Shown here: piece after piece, positions 14,362 through 24,769 of the stretch | Numbering within the stretch: the stretch's first letter is position 1 | Layout of the letters: every line of letters begins with the position of its first letter | NCBI RefSeq assembly: GCF_007993815.1 | Contig: NZ_VJWE01000011.1 | Location: 1-64,000 of the forward strand | DNA: 64,000 nucleotides | Reading direction: 5' to 3' | From: Acidovorax delafieldii | Lineage (GTDB): Bacteria; Pseudomonadota; Gammaproteobacteria; Burkholderiales; Burkholderiaceae_C | Notes under the pieces: generated by a model | The model's database searches: none | What the model was told of the DNA's origin: nothing | Seen by the model: only the letters and a program-made list of their open reading frames with translations | Position numbers and translations under genes: made by a program

Positions 14362-16319
14362 GCGGAAACCGGATGCGCGTCAGTCAATGCCGGTGCAGCC
14401 CCTGGCAGAGCCACCAACTTGGAAGTCAGCTCATGCAACTTGTTCTCCAACTGGCCGAGTTCCTCCTCGCCAGCCTCGATCTCCGAGATGCGTTCCACCA
14501 AGCCGCTGGCAGCCTGTTGTATGCGGTCTACGGCCTCCATGCGGCGAGCGAAGCTGCGACGCCGTTCTCGCAGCTGTGCGTCCAATTGCGCAGTGGCTGA
14601 TTTGCTCCACAGTTCCAGATCATTGGCCGCTGACTCGTACACCGTGCGCAAACGCATGGCCAGCGCGCGCACCAGGCGCTCCGCAAACTCGGGTTGCGCC
14701 AACTTGAGAGCATTGCCCATACCCAGGTACTGCAAATGACTCTGCTCGATCTGGTGCAGGTCTTGCGCAAAGTGTTCAAGCTGCGGCGGCGTGGGCACCT
14801 GCAAAGAAAAGCCGAACTCTGCATTGAGCTGCCTGAAGGTCCCGCTGAGCATGGCCTGAATCTCGGTACCAGAGGCTTGCGCCTTGTCCAAGGTGCCGCG
14901 CAGTTTGTCAAAGGTCTGGACGTATATTTTCTTCACGCCCAGCTTGAGCCCCTTTTGCTGCAGTGTCTGGGCCAGCTCAGCCAGCTCTGCTTTGAGCGCC
15001 TTGGCGCCCAACTGCTGAAAAACGTCACGCAGCAACTTGAGGTGAACCGCACGCACCGCCTGGATCTTGGCAGTGCTGAGATCAAACTCACGCTGCTCCT
15101 GCTCAATGCGATGGCGCATGGATTCGATCACCGATGCGTTCTTACCCCGCAGACTGCGCAACTCGGCCATTTGGTCATCGAGGTCGCGGCGTCGGATATT
15201 GATGACCCGCGACGTTTCTGTACGCAGGCTCGCCACCCCTGCCGCTACCGCAGCGCGCAGTATGGACTGCCGTCTGCCCATGATGCCTTTGGCAAGGGCC
15301 TCTTCCAACGCTGGCAGTCCACTGGTTTCCAGCAAAACGTCGTCCGCAGTGATCTTGGCCACCAGGCCTTTTTGCGCAGACACAGGCACCACACGGTCTA
15401 GAGACACGCCGAGCATCTCAGCCGAGGTCGCGCACTGCCGCTCCATCTGCGCCTGGACCTGCTCGGCGGTGTTGAGCGTATCCCAGAGGGTGTCGATCTT
15501 GTTCAACACCACCAAACGCGCTTCTATGCTCTCGGGCGAGATGGCCAGGTGCTCGCGCCAGATCGACAGGTCCGAGCGCGTCACGCCGGTGTCGGCACTC
15601 AGGATGAACACCACTGCATGCGCCTGGGGTATGAGGTTGACCGTCAGCTCGGGCTCTGCACCCACTGCGTTCAGGCCAGGCGTATCCAGAATCACCAAAC
15701 CCTGCTTCAGGAGCGGATGAGGGATATTGATGATGGCGTGGCGCCACATGGGCACCTCTACCAAGCCCTGCGCGTCAGGCACAGGGTTTTCATCTGTCAG
15801 ATCGTCATGCCAGAAACCCAGCGCACGCGCATTGTCCAGACTGACCTTGCGAACCTCCGCCACTTTTTCCAGTGCTTTGGCAATCTGGTCGGCGTTGCTA
15901 ACATCCAGCGGGATCTCCTGCCAACGGTCGGTTTTGACCCGCCACTCCGCTAGGCTCTGCATCTGAAGTCGAGTCTCAATGGGCAATAGCCGCAAGCTGG
16001 GTGCAACATTGGCGTCATACCCCAGTTCGGTGGGACACATGGTCGTGCGGCCCGCACTGGCAGGCATGATGCGGCGACCATAGTCAGCAAAAAAGATCGC
16101 GTTGATCAGTTCGGATTTTCCACGCGAAAACTCCGCCACAAACGCCACCATGACCTTGTCGCTGCGTACCTGCTCTTCCAGCCGCTGCAGGCGCTCTTGC
16201 ACTGCTGCATCCATCAGGTCGTGCGTGGCCATCCAATCGGCCAGCCGCTTGAGCTGCTGGGCGAACTCCCGTCGCCAGACGCCATGCTGGTCAAACTGTT
16301 CGTTGAATGAAGGTCCCAC
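14358..16319 (-). CDS. Dynamin-family GTPase
   Basis: A 653-residue bacterial dynamin-like protein. The G domain occupies roughly residues 55-340: P-loop AEFSRGKS (62-69), an ArgThr-containing switch region (SAGRTTMCPTE), G3 DTPGLN and G4 NKID. It is followed by long helical stalk-like segments (about 370-640). Family members are thought to remodel or stabilise membranes; the precise role here is unknown. No transmembrane helix is evident. It lies between mutM and mutY on the same strand and overlaps the mutY start by ATGA. Confidence 0.88.
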   Translation of the reverse strand: MGPSFNEQFDQHGVWRREFAQQLKRLADWMATHDLMDAAVQERLQRLEEQVRSDKVMVAFVAEFSRGKSELINAIFFADYGRRIMPASAGRTTMCPTELGYDANVAPSLRLLPIETRLQMQSLAEWRVKTDRWQEIPLDVSNADQIAKALEKVAEVRKVSLDNARALGFWHDDLTDENPVPDAQGLVEVPMWRHAIINIPHPLLKQGLVILDTPGLNAVGAEPELTVNLIPQAHAVVFILSADTGVTRSDLSIWREHLAISPESIEARLVVLNKIDTLWDTLNTAEQVQAQMERQCATSAEMLGVSLDRVVPVSAQKGLVAKITADDVLLETSGLPALEEALAKGIMGRRQSILRAAVAAGVASLRTETSRVINIRRRDLDDQMAELRSLRGKNASVIESMRHRIEQEQREFDLSTAKIQAVRAVHLKLLRDVFQQLGAKALKAELAELAQTLQQKGLKLGVKKIYVQTFDKLRGTLDKAQASGTEIQAMLSGTFRQLNAEFGFSLQVPTPPQLEHFAQDLHQIEQSHLQYLGMGNALKLAQPEFAERLVRALAMRLRTVYESAANDLELWSKSATAQLDAQLRERRRSFARRMEAVDRIQQAASGLVERISEIEAGEEELGQLENKLHELTSKLVALPGAAPALTDAHPVSA

Positions 16320-16421
16320 TTTGCTCCCAGAGATCTATGGATGGCCCGCGAGGCAGGTATATACAAAATATAGCATCGACCGTCCGCCAGCTGTCGCAAA
16401 CCGTCCATCGGACGGCAGCAT

Positions 16422-17237
16422 CTATGGGTGCTGGCACTGGCGGCAGAAGTAAGTGCTTCTCTGTCCCTGGCGAATCAGCTCGATGGCTGTACCGCACACA
16501 TGGCAGGGCTGACCATCGCGGCCATACACGTTCGCGGCCGTCTGAAAGTGGCCAGCCATTCCTTCGGCATTCGAAAAATCGCGCAGCGTGCTACCGCCCA
16601 TCTCCACAGCGCGGGCCAGCACCGAGCGAATGGCCTGATGCAGCTTATGTACTCGTGCCGGACCAATGCGTGATGCAACGGTAGTAGGACGGATGCCAGA
16701 CAAAAAAAGCACCTCAGAGGCGTAGATATTCCCGACCCCCACGACCACGCGCCCCGCCAGAAGCAACTGTTTGATAGGCATCCGGCTTTTCTTGAGTCCT
16801 GCCTGAAAAGTCGGAAGTAGAAACTCTTCAGACAAGGGCTCCATACCTAAGCCGCCCAGCAATTTGGCGGCTACCGGTGAGTTCTCTGATGGCGCATAAA
16901 CCACCGCGCCAAATCGGCGTGGGTCATGCAGGCGCAGCGTGCCCCGGTCGGTGACAAGGTCAAAGTGGTCATGCGCCCCCGCTTCTGGCATGTCTGAAGC
17001 AAAACGCAGGCTACCCGACATCCCCAAATGCAGAAGCAGAACGCCTTGGTTCATATCGAGCAACAGATACTTGCCCCGCCGGCGCAATCCGACCACTTGT
17101 TGGCCTCCCAGCAACTGCGGGTCACAACCCAGAGGCCACCGCAGGGGCTTGCCCATCATCACAGCCTCGATCCGGGCTCCAGCGATCGCGGTAGCAAAAC
17201 TGCGCCGCGTCACTTCCACTTCAGGCAACTCAGGCAT
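16422..17237 (-). CDS. mutM: Formamidopyrimidine-DNA glycosylase MutM/Fpg
   Basis: A 271-residue bifunctional glycosylase/AP lyase that excises 8-oxoguanine and formamidopyrimidines. After Met removal the catalytic PE (MPELPEVE) is N-terminal; K56 (RRRGKYLL) and the H2TH region ([13 protein letters not shown]) are present. The C-terminal zinc finger C-x2-C-x16-C-x2-C (CHVCG ... CRQCQHP) is intact. It is divergent from the TPR gene with fewer than 50 bp between starts. The 102-bp gap to the dynamin gene contains a small hairpin (CCGTCC/GGACGG). Confidence 0.97.
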   Translation of the reverse strand: MPELPEVEVTRRSFATAIAGARIEAVMMGKPLRWPLGCDPQLLGGQQVVGLRRRGKYLLLDMNQGVLLLHLGMSGSLRFASDMPEAGAHDHFDLVTDRGTLRLHDPRRFGAVVYAPSENSPVAAKLLGGLGMEPLSEEFLLPTFQAGLKKSRMPIKQLLLAGRVVVGVGNIYASEVLFLSGIRPTTVASRIGPARVHKLHQAIRSVLARAVEMGGSTLRDFSNAEGMAGHFQTAANVYGRDGQPCHVCGTAIELIRQGQRSTYFCRQCQHP

Positions 17238-17284
17238 ACAAACAACCGGGCAACGGCTTAACAGGCATGGATTATTATGGCCCG

Positions 17285-19045
17285 ATGGTGTTATCCCACA
17301 GCTTTCGTACCGTTGCCTTGGTCACCGTGATTGCGGCGTCCGCCCACTCAGCTTGGGCCCAAAAGCCCGCCGGTGAAAGCCGCCCCCCGAGCGAGCCCCC
17401 ACCGGTAGAGTCCAACCCCGCGTTGGACGCAGAGCTGTTCTACGAAATCTTTCTGGGCGAGATCAGTGCACGAACCGGGGACCCAGGCGCAGGCTACGCG
17501 TTCATGCTGGAGGCCGCGCGCCGAAGCGCTGACGGGCAGCTCTACCAAAGGGCTGCAGACATTGCCTTGCAATCACGATCAGGCGAATACGCCCTGGCTG
17601 CAGCCCGAGCCTGGAAGGAGGCCCTGCCACAGTCGCGCGAGGCCAATCAGTATGTGCTGCAGATCCTGATCGCATTGAACCGCATCGCCGAAACACCGGA
17701 CTTGCTGCGCCAGGAACTTGCACAAGCCTCTCCTAGGACCAAGGCGTCAACGCTGGCATCTTTGCCACAACTGTATGGACGCGCGAGTGACAAAGCGCTG
17801 GCCGCCAAGGTGGTGGAACAGGCCCTGGTCAATGAACTCACCAACCCTGCCACCGGACCCGAGGCCTGGGTGTCGCTGGGTCGATTGAGGCTTGCAGCGG
17901 GCGACAAGGCCGGTGCGCTCGACGCAGCACGCAGGGCACAGGGCCTGGACAATGCCAGCGAAAGCGCGGCCCGGCTGGCGCTGGAGCTGATGGACGAAGG
18001 CCTGCTAGACGCAGAGCCCATCGTGACGCAAACGCTGTCCAGACAACCCATCCCGGACCTGCGCATGGCGTATGCGAGGGTATTGCTGGGCCTTCAGCGC
18101 TATCCAGAGGCCAGTCGCCAGCTGGAGACGGTCACCAAGGAAAAGCCTGACCTGGCAGAGGCATGGTTGGTGGCCGCCACCTTGCAGTACCAGGACAACC
18201 GCCTGCCTGCCGCAGAGGCATCGCTGCAACGGTTCATGGAACTGGCATCTGCATCTGGTGACACCGACCTGCGGCGAAAGAGCCTCACGCAAGCGTACCT
18301 GCTGCACGCGCAGATTGCCGAGAAAAAGAAAGACTTTGCGGGCGCAGAAGCCTGGCTCGCACGGATCGACAACGCAGAGGAAGTCTTTGGTGCGCAGACG
18401 CGCCGCGCATCATTGCTGGCACGCCAGGGCAAGCTCGCCCAGGCGCGGGCCTTGTTGCGCAACCTGCCAGGCAATTCAGCAGACAGCCAACGCATGAAGC
18501 TGATGGCCGAAGTGCAACTGTTACGCGACCAGCGCCTGTACCAGGAAGCCTACAAGGTACAAGTCGAACTGGTGGCCCTGGCCCCGGACGACGCCGAGCT
18601 GGTCTACGACCAGGCCATGCTGGCAGAAAAGGCGGGCCAGCCGGACACGATGGAGAAGCTGTTGCGTCAGGTGATCGCACGCCAGCCAGAGTACCACCAC
18701 GCCTACAACGCCCTTGGCTATTCGCTCGCAGACCGCGGAGTGCGGCTGGCCGAGGCCAAACAGCTCATCCTGAAGGCATTGGAATTCGCCCCCAACGATC
18801 CCTTCATCCTAGACAGCCTTGGCTGGGTGGAGTTTCGCCTGGGCAACAAGGCAGACGCCCGCAAACACCTCGAAGTAGCCTTCAAGGCACGGCCCGATGT
18901 GGAGATTGCTGCACATCTGGGCGAGGTGCTCTGGAGCATGGGCGACAGGGACGGTGCAACACGCGTCTGGAAAGAAGGTCAGCGTGCCAGTCCTGACAAC
19001 GACACCCTCAAAGAGACCCTGAAACGCCTCGGGGCCTCCCTCTGA
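17285..19045 (+). CDS. Secreted TPR protein upstream of lolB
   Basis: A protein of about 586 residues with an N-terminal signal peptide ([16 protein letters not shown]) and then TPR-like helical repeats throughout; the last repeats ([22 protein letters not shown]) are the clearest. It is probably periplasmic or outer-membrane-associated. I start at ATG 17285 because it gives a compact signal peptide; ATG 17267 is possible. The stop overlaps the lolB start (TGATG). The order mutM - TPR - lolB - ispE - prs is typical of related betaproteobacteria, suggesting a role in the cell envelope. The function is unknown. Confidence 0.85.
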   Translation: MVLSHSFRTVALVTVIAASAHSAWAQKPAGESRPPSEPPPVESNPALDAELFYEIFLGEISARTGDPGAGYAFMLEAARRSADGQLYQRAADIALQSRSGEYALAAARAWKEALPQSREANQYVLQILIALNRIAETPDLLRQELAQASPRTKASTLASLPQLYGRASDKALAAKVVEQALVNELTNPATGPEAWVSLGRLRLAAGDKAGALDAARRAQGLDNASESAARLALELMDEGLLDAEPIVTQTLSRQPIPDLRMAYARVLLGLQRYPEASRQLETVTKEKPDLAEAWLVAATLQYQDNRLPAAEASLQRFMELASASGDTDLRRKSLTQAYLLHAQIAEKKKDFAGAEAWLARIDNAEEVFGAQTRRASLLARQGKLAQARALLRNLPGNSADSQRMKLMAEVQLLRDQRLYQEAYKVQVELVALAPDDAELVYDQAMLAEKAGQPDTMEKLLRQVIARQPEYHHAYNALGYSLADRGVRLAEAKQLILKALEFAPNDPFILDSLGWVEFRLGNKADARKHLEVAFKARPDVEIAAHLGEVLWSMGDRDGATRVWKEGQRASPDNDTLKETLKRLGASL

Positions 19046-19572
19046 TGCAAGGCCTTTTCAGCGCCACTTCAAACAGTCGGCCACGGACTCCTCCCCACCG
19101 GTGGGCATGGTGGCTGGTGTTGTGGGCGCTGTGGCTCGCAGGTTGTGCGCAGCCGATAGCCAAAGCCCCCCTGGACGAAGACAGCTGGAGTGGGCGCATT
19201 GCCCTGCAGATCGACGGGCAGGCCTCGCAGTCTTTTTCTGCCATGTTCGAGCTGCGCGGCACCGCCCAGGCGGGTGGACTCGTTTTGCTCAGCCCCTTCG
19301 GCAATCGCATTGCGCAACTCGACTGGAAAGATGGTCACGCGCAGCTGCTTAGCGGTCAGGACACCCGTACCTCCAATTCCCTGGACACTCTGCTCCAGGA
19401 CGTGACCGGCACTCGCATTCCCGTGACCGCCTTGTTCAGCTGGCTCAAGGGCACCCAGGCCAGTGCGACGGGGTGGCAAGCAGACCTTACCGGCATTGCA
19501 GACGGGCGGCTGACGGCACGCCGCAGCGACCCGCAGCCTACCGCCACGCTGCGCATTGCGCTGACTCCCTGA
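19045..19572 (+). CDS. lolB: Outer-membrane lipoprotein LolB
   Basis: A 175-residue lipoprotein receptor that takes lipoproteins from LolA and inserts them in the outer membrane. The signal sequence ends in a lipobox LAGC with lipidated C34; residue +2 is Ala, not Asp, consistent with outer-membrane sorting. The mature part matches the LolB beta-barrel layout (WSGRIALQID, GGLVLLSPFG). Its start is coupled to the preceding TPR gene and ispE follows. Confidence 0.92.
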   Translation: MQGLFSATSNSRPRTPPHRWAWWLVLWALWLAGCAQPIAKAPLDEDSWSGRIALQIDGQASQSFSAMFELRGTAQAGGLVLLSPFGNRIAQLDWKDGHAQLLSGQDTRTSNSLDTLLQDVTGTRIPVTALFSWLKGTQASATGWQADLTGIADGRLTARRSDPQPTATLRIALTP

Positions 19573-19642
19573 CGGCCTGCAAACTGCTGCGGCCAGCAGA
19601 GCCGTTCGCACAGCAAAACCTCGCTCCCCACTCTTTCGCCCC

Positions 19643-20500
19643 ATGCAAGCCTTGTATGACGTGCCAGCCCCGGCCAAGCTCAATCTTTTTTTGCACATCA
19701 CCGGACGGCGTGTTGACGGCTATCACCTGCTGCAGTCCGTGTTCATGCTTGTGGACTGGTGCGACACCCTGCACTTCCAACGCCGCACGGATGGATTGAT
19801 TTCGCGGGAAGACCTGTCCACAGCGCTACCCGAGGTGGACCTCTCGGTTCGCGCTGCACATGCACTGCAGGCCGCAACGGGCTGCCGTGAGGGCGCTCAC
19901 ATTGGCGTTCTGAAACGCGTGCCAGCGCAGGCAGGCATGGGAGGCGGCTCTTCGGATGCCGCCACCACGCTGCTGGCTTTGAACCGGCTGTGGGGGCTGA
20001 ACCTGCCAAGACACGCATTGGCAAAGATCGGTTTGCAGTTGGGCGCTGACGTCCCGTTTTTTTTATGCGGCCACAACGCTTGGGTGGAGGGAATTGGTGA
20101 GACAATCACGCCGCTTGAGAAAGTGCACCAGCTACCGCAAGCGAGCTTTGTGATCGTGAAGCCCGCAGCAGGTTTGGAGACAAAAGAAATTTTTTCGTCA
20201 CCAAGTTTGAAACGCGATTCAGATAGTGCTACAATCTTAGGCTTTGCTGCAGCACACTTTGACTTCGGTCGAAACGACTTGCAGCCAGTTGCTCAGGCTC
20301 TTTGCCCCGATGTTTTGCAAGCCATTGAATGGCTCAAAGATCGCGACCTCAAAGGCAGAATGACAGGCTCAGGCAGTGCGGTGTTTGCGCAACTATCACA
20401 CGCAGTTGACTTGAGCGGAGCCCCCGAGGGCTGGCAAGTGAAGGCATGTGAAAATCTGATGGTTCATCCTCTGGCAGGCTGGGCATCAGGAGAAATTTAA
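19643..20500 (+). CDS. ispE: 4-diphosphocytidyl-2-C-methyl-D-erythritol kinase
   Basis: A 285-residue GHMP kinase of the MEP isoprenoid pathway that phosphorylates CDP-ME. It has the N-terminal PAPAKLNLFLHI with catalytic Lys, the ATP-binding loop PAQAGMGGGSSDAA and the C-terminal GHMP motif MTGSGSAVFA. It follows lolB by 70 bp. A near-consensus promoter lies inside its coding sequence (20207-20235) and probably serves the downstream tRNA-Gln and prs. Confidence 0.97.
   Translation: MQALYDVPAPAKLNLFLHITGRRVDGYHLLQSVFMLVDWCDTLHFQRRTDGLISREDLSTALPEVDLSVRAAHALQAATGCREGAHIGVLKRVPAQAGMGGGSSDAATTLLALNRLWGLNLPRHALAKIGLQLGADVPFFLCGHNAWVEGIGETITPLEKVHQLPQASFVIVKPAAGLETKEIFSSPSLKRDSDSATILGFAAAHFDFGRNDLQPVAQALCPDVLQAIEWLKDRDLKGRMTGSGSAVFAQLSHAVDLSGAPEGWQVKACENLMVHPLAGWASGEI
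20207..20235 (+). promoter_or_regulatory. Near-consensus sigma-70 promoter inside ispE
   Basis: TTGAAA (20207-20212), a 17-bp spacer and TACAAT (20230-20235), reading towards tRNA-Gln about 295 bp downstream. The sequence around it is more AT-rich than the rest of ispE. Confidence 0.6.
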
Positions 20501-20530
20501 GGTTGGTTGCCCTCGGCAATTGACCTGTGT

Positions 20531-20607
20531 AGGGGAGTCGCCAAGCTGGTTAAGGCACCGGATTTTGATTCCGGCATGCGAAGGTTCGAATCCTTCTTCC
20601 CCTGCCA
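20531..20607 (+). tRNA. tRNA-Gln (UUG)
   Basis: A 77-nt cloverleaf with acceptor AGGGGAG/TTCCCCT, anticodon stem CCGGA/TCCGG enclosing TTTTGAT (TTG), T loop GTTCGAATC and encoded CCA. It sits between ispE and prs, the usual arrangement in this family. Confidence 0.97.
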
Positions 20608-20653
20608 AACGCTTTCCGCGTACGGGCTTTTATTTCAGACTGCTGGGACGCTC

Positions 20654-21628
20654 ATGCAAGCCAACCACCCCGACTTCATGGTTTTCACCGGCAATGCCAA
20701 TCCTGGCATGGCAGCTGAAATTGCCCAACACCTCGGCACCACCCTCGGTGCGGCTGACGTGGGTCGCTTCTCTGACGGTGAAGTCACCGTCGAAATCAAA
20801 CAAAACGTGCGCGCACGTGATGTTTTCGTGGTGCAGTCCACCTGCGCACCCACCAACGAAAACCTCATGGAACTGCTGATCATGGTCGATGCGCTCAAGC
20901 GCGCGTCGGCTGAGCGCATCAGCGCCGTGATTCCTTATTTCGGTTACGCCCGCCAGGACCGCCGCCCCCGCTCTACCCGTGTGCCCATCACGGCCAAGGT
21001 GGTGGCCAACATGCTGCAAGCCGTGGGCGTGGCCCGCGTGCTGACCATGGACCTGCACGCTGACCAGATCCAGGGCTTCTTCGATATTCCCGTGGACAAC
21101 ATCTATGCGTCGCCGGTGCTGCTGGGCGACCTGCGCCAGAAGAACTACGAAGATCTGATCGTCGTCTCCCCCGACGTGGGCGGCGTGGTGCGCGCACGCG
21201 CCCTGGCCAAGCAACTGAACTGCGATCTGGCCATCATCGACAAGCGCCGTCCTAAGGCCAACGTGTCGGAAGTGATGCACGTGATCGGCGAGATCGAAGG
21301 CCGCAACTGCGTGATCATGGACGACATGATCGACACCGCCGGCACGCTGGTGAAGGCTGCCGAAGTGCTCAAGGAGCGCGGTGCCAAGAAGGTGTACGCC
21401 TACTGCACGCACCCCATTTTCTCGGGTCCTGCCATCGAACGCATCGCCAAGGGCACAGCCCTCGATGAAGTCGTGGTGACCAACACCATCCCGCTGAGCG
21501 ACAACGCCAAGGGATGTTCCAAGATTCGCCAACTCTCCGTGGCCCCGCTGATCGCCGAAACGATCCAGCGCATTGCCAAGGGTGAGTCGGTCATGAGTCT
21601 GTTCTCGGACCAGGACAACCTGTTCTGA
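20654..21628 (+). CDS. prs: Ribose-phosphate pyrophosphokinase
   Basis: A 324-residue enzyme forming PRPP from ribose 5-phosphate and ATP, for nucleotide, His and Trp synthesis. It has [11 protein letters not shown], the metal/ATP motif [11 protein letters not shown] and the PRPP-binding loop [13 protein letters not shown] start at ATG 20654; an open frame extends upstream but crosses the tRNA-Gln gene. It is probably transcribed from the promoter in ispE together with the tRNA, and is followed by a hairpin terminator before rplY. Confidence 0.97.
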   Translation: MQANHPDFMVFTGNANPGMAAEIAQHLGTTLGAADVGRFSDGEVTVEIKQNVRARDVFVVQSTCAPTNENLMELLIMVDALKRASAERISAVIPYFGYARQDRRPRSTRVPITAKVVANMLQAVGVARVLTMDLHADQIQGFFDIPVDNIYASPVLLGDLRQKNYEDLIVVSPDVGGVVRARALAKQLNCDLAIIDKRRPKANVSEVMHVIGEIEGRNCVIMDDMIDTAGTLVKAAEVLKERGAKKVYAYCTHPIFSGPAIERIAKGTALDEVVVTNTIPLSDNAKGCSKIRQLSVAPLIAETIQRIAKGESVMSLFSDQDNLF

Positions 21629-21667
21629 CACGCTCCCCCGGGAGCGTTGCAGTCGGATTGCACGCAG

Positions 21668-21692
21668 GCCTCCTTCGGGAGGCTTGTCTGTT
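21668..21692 (+). terminator. Terminator after prs
   Basis: GCCTCC-TTCG-GGAGGC hairpin with a T-rich tail. A second perfect stem (ACGCTCCC/GGGAGCGT) lies just upstream at about 21630. Confidence 0.6.
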
Positions 21693-21788
21693 CGAGAGCA
21701 ATGCGCAGGCCTGCCGCCATGAAGGCGTCACAGGTCTTTTTTAATCGGGGTACGACTGGTCGCGGTCCACCCTTTTCAGGAGCTAACT

Positions 21789-22424
21789 ATGAACTTCGTC
21801 GCTTTTGAGCGCGCCAAGCAGGGTACGGGTGCGAGCCGCCGTCTGCGTAATTCGGGCAAGACGCCTGGCATCGTGTACGGTGGTGCTACCGAGCCACAAC
21901 TGATCGAGGTGGACCACAACGCGCTGTGGCACGCCCTCAAGAAGGAAGCGTTCCACTCCAGCGTGCTGGACATGGAAGTGGCTGGCGCCACGTCCAAGGT
22001 TGTGCTGCGTGACGTGCAATACCACCCCTACAAGCAACTGGTGCTGCACATCGACTTCCAGCGCGTGGACGACAAGACCAAGCTGCACCTGAAGGTGCCA
22101 CTGCACTACAGCGGTGCAGAAGAGTCCAACGCCGTCAAGGTGGACAAGTGCATGGTCAACCCGATCGTGAACGAACTGGACGTGACCTGCATGCCTTCGG
22201 ACCTGCCCGAATTCATCGCTGTGGACCTGTCCAAGCTGGAAAAGGGTGCTTCCCTGCACCTGAAGGACATCAAGCTGCCCAAGGGCGTGGTGGCCAAGGT
22301 CCGCGGTGGCCAGAACAACAACCCCGTGCTGGTGTCCGTGGTGCCTCCAGTCGTGGTCGTCGAGACCCCTGCGGAAGCCGCTCCTGCTGCCGATGCCAAG
22401 GGCAAGGGCAAGGGCAAGAAGTAA
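21789..22424 (+). CDS. rplY: 50S ribosomal protein L25/CTC
   Basis: A 211-residue long form of L25 (CTC/TL5 type), which binds 5S rRNA. The N-terminal L25 domain covers about residues 1-95 and the C-terminal TL5 domain about 100-190, followed by an Ala-rich and Lys/Gly tail (KGKGKGKK). An AGGAG-type ribosome binding site precedes the ATG. It lies between prs and pth as is usual, and is closed by a strong terminator. Confidence 0.96.
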   Translation: MNFVAFERAKQGTGASRRLRNSGKTPGIVYGGATEPQLIEVDHNALWHALKKEAFHSSVLDMEVAGATSKVVLRDVQYHPYKQLVLHIDFQRVDDKTKLHLKVPLHYSGAEESNAVKVDKCMVNPIVNELDVTCMPSDLPEFIAVDLSKLEKGASLHLKDIKLPKGVVAKVRGGQNNNPVLVSVVPPVVVVETPAEAAPAADAKGKGKGKK

Positions 22425-22457
22425 TTCGCCGGTCCACGACCTCGATCACTTCACCCG

Positions 22458-22513
22458 GTCAACCCGCTTTGCGGTGTTGACCACGAAACGGCCCACCTTG
22501 CGTGGGCCGTTTT
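22458..22513 (+). terminator. Double-hairpin terminator after rplY
   Basis: A first stem GGTCAAC/GTTGACC is followed by AACGGCCCAC-CTTGC-GTGGGCCGTT with TTTT, a long GC-rich stem. It separates rplY from pth. Confidence 0.85.
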
Positions 22514-22625
22514 CATTGGTGTGGCGCACTTTGCACGCCGCACCCCTCTCTCGCCGACTGCATCGTCATGCAGCGGCAGCAATGCCGACGGCCTTTCCAC
22601 ACCCCAGCCACCGATAATCCCGCAC

Positions 22626-23234
22626 ATGATCAAGCTGTTTGTAGGCCTGGGAAACCCCGGGCCAGACTACGAGGACACGCGGCACAACGCCGGCTTCTGG
22701 TGGATTGATGCCCTGGCGCGCGAACTCAAGACCACGCTGGTGCCCGAGCGCAGTTACCACGGCCTGGTGGCACGCACCACGGTGCACGGCCAGAACGTGT
22801 GGCTGCTGGAGCCGCAGACCTTCATGAACCTCTCCGGCAAGTCCGTGGCCTCGCTGGCGCGCTTTTTCAAGATCCTGCCCGAGGAAATCCTGGTAGTGCA
22901 CGACGAACTGGACATTGCACCGGGCCAGGTCAAGCTCAAGCGCGGCGGCAGCCATGCCGGGCACAACGGCCTGCGTGACATCCACGGACAGCTGGGCTCG
23001 CCCGACTACTGGCGCCTGCGCATAGGCATCGGCCATCCGGGCGTCAAAAGCGAAGTCGCCAACTGGGTGCTCAAGAAGCCGTCGCCAGACCAGCGCACGC
23101 TGATCGAGGACAGCATCGCCCACTCGCTCAAGGCCTACCCCGCTCTGTTGGCGGGGGACATGGAAAAAGCCACGCTGCTCATCCACACCACCAAACCGCC
23201 CCGCCCCAAGCCCCCTCGGCCTGTGGAGGACTGA
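22626..23234 (+). CDS. pth: Peptidyl-tRNA hydrolase
   Basis: A 202-residue enzyme recycling tRNA from peptidyl-tRNA. It has GLGNPG at the N-terminus, the catalytic His in TRHNAGFWW, the Asn/Asp region (FMNLSG, VVHDELD) and GHNGLRDI. I start at ATG 22626, where the conserved [12 protein letters not shown] begins; the open frame continues upstream without homology. The C-terminus is Pro/Lys-rich. It ends convergently with the ferredoxin gene. Confidence 0.97.
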   Translation: MIKLFVGLGNPGPDYEDTRHNAGFWWIDALARELKTTLVPERSYHGLVARTTVHGQNVWLLEPQTFMNLSGKSVASLARFFKILPEEILVVHDELDIAPGQVKLKRGGSHAGHNGLRDIHGQLGSPDYWRLRIGIGHPGVKSEVANWVLKKPSPDQRTLIEDSIAHSLKAYPALLAGDMEKATLLIHTTKPPRPKPPRPVED

Positions 23235-23270
23235 GGGGCCACCAGCCCGTCCAGCCGTTGTGCTGTGGAT

Positions 23271-23320
23271 ATTGCTATTTATTCAATAGCACCCAAGGCA
23301 TGACCTACTAGCGCAAGCGG
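23271..23320. repeat. Dispersed short repeat, copy 1
   Basis: An intergenic copy of the repeat whose minus-strand version reads GCTTGCGCTAGT ... TGCTATT...AATAGC. It lies between convergent pth and the ferredoxin gene and resembles the copies at 38213 and 52563. Confidence 0.6.
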
Positions 23321-23335
23321 TCGGTTTGGCTCAAA

Positions 23336-23728
<393 letters not shown>

Positions 23729-23740
23729 TTACCGTTATGC

Positions 23741-23752
23741 TGTGTATACACA
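23741..23752. promoter_or_regulatory. Perfect palindrome upstream of the peptide transporter
   Basis: TGTGTATACACA, a 12-bp perfect dyad 49 bp before the permease start and within a short AT-rich patch. It has the TGTATACA core typical of GntR-family operators. No regulator gene is adjacent. Confidence 0.4.
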
Positions 23753-23801
23753 TTAATTTTGACGCCCCTGCGTCTGACCCACCTGCCAACGCACCCCACC
23801 C

Positions 23802-24764
23802 ATGGGCCTGTTTTTTCTCAAGCGGTTTGTCACCCTCCTGGCCACGTTGATTGGCGCCTCCATCGTCGTGTTCCTGGTGCTGGAAATCCTGCCGGGCAAT
23901 GCCGCGCAGATTCTGATGGGTCCCGATGCCTCTCCCGATGCGGTGGCGGCTCTGGCCACCAAGCTGGGTCTGGACCAGCCCGCCAGCCTGCGCTACTGGC
24001 AATGGGTGAGCGGCCTGGTGGTGGGCAACATGGGCGACAGCTACGCCTACAGCTCGCCCGTACTCGACCTGGTGCTGGAGCGCCTGGCGCTTACCGTGCC
24101 GTTGGCCCTGATGGCCATGGTGATCACCACGGTGCTGGCATTGGCCGCCGGTGTGTACGCCGCGGCGCGCCACAACAAGCTGGGTGACGTGGGCGTGATG
24201 GGCCTGGCGCAGATCGGCATTGCCATCCCCAACTTCTGGTTCGCCATCCTGCTGATCCTGCTGTTCTCGGTGAAGCTGCAGTGGTTCTCGGCCGGCGGCT
24301 TTCCGGGCTGGACGGAAGACGCTGGCGGCAGCCCGCTAGAAGCCCTCAAAGCCCTGCTGCTGCCCGCCATTGCGCTGGCCGTGGTGCAGGCTGCCATCCT
24401 GGCGCGCATCACCCGCTCGGCCGTGCTGGAGGTGCTGCGTGAAGACTTTGTACGCACCGCCCGCGCCAAGGGCCTCACGCAGCGCGCAGCGCTGTGGGGC
24501 CATGTGCTGCGCAACGCCATGATCCCGGTGGTCACCGTGATGGGGCTGCAGTTTGCCAACCTGCTGGCGGGCACCATCGTGGTCGAGAACGTGTTCTATC
24601 TGCCCGGCCTCGGGCGCCTGATCTTCCAGTCCATCTCCAACCGCGACCTGATCGTGGTGCGCAACTGCGTGATGCTGCTCGCCGCCATGGTGGTGATCGT
24701 GAACTTCGTCGTGGACATCCTCTACGCCGTGATCGACCCCCGCGTGAAGGCTTCCGACATCTGA
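23802..24764 (+). CDS. Peptide ABC transporter permease (DppB-like)
   Basis: A 320-residue inner-membrane permease. It has the N-terminal short motif and large periplasmic loop of the DppB/OppB class, six hydrophobic helices and the EAA loop ([28 protein letters not shown], beginning near residue 210) that contacts the ATPases. It is first in an operon of permease - permease - ATPase - ATPase - binding protein. The substrate is a peptide or peptide-like compound by family; nothing finer can be deduced. Confidence 0.93.
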   Translation: MGLFFLKRFVTLLATLIGASIVVFLVLEILPGNAAQILMGPDASPDAVAALATKLGLDQPASLRYWQWVSGLVVGNMGDSYAYSSPVLDLVLERLALTVPLALMAMVITTVLALAAGVYAAARHNKLGDVGVMGLAQIGIAIPNFWFAILLILLFSVKLQWFSAGGFPGWTEDAGGSPLEALKALLLPAIALAVVQAAILARITRSAVLEVLREDFVRTARAKGLTQRAALWGHVLRNAMIPVVTVMGLQFANLLAGTIVVENVFYLPGLGRLIFQSISNRDLIVVRNCVMLLAAMVVIVNFVVDILYAVIDPRVKASDI

Positions 24765-24769
24765 TCCCC

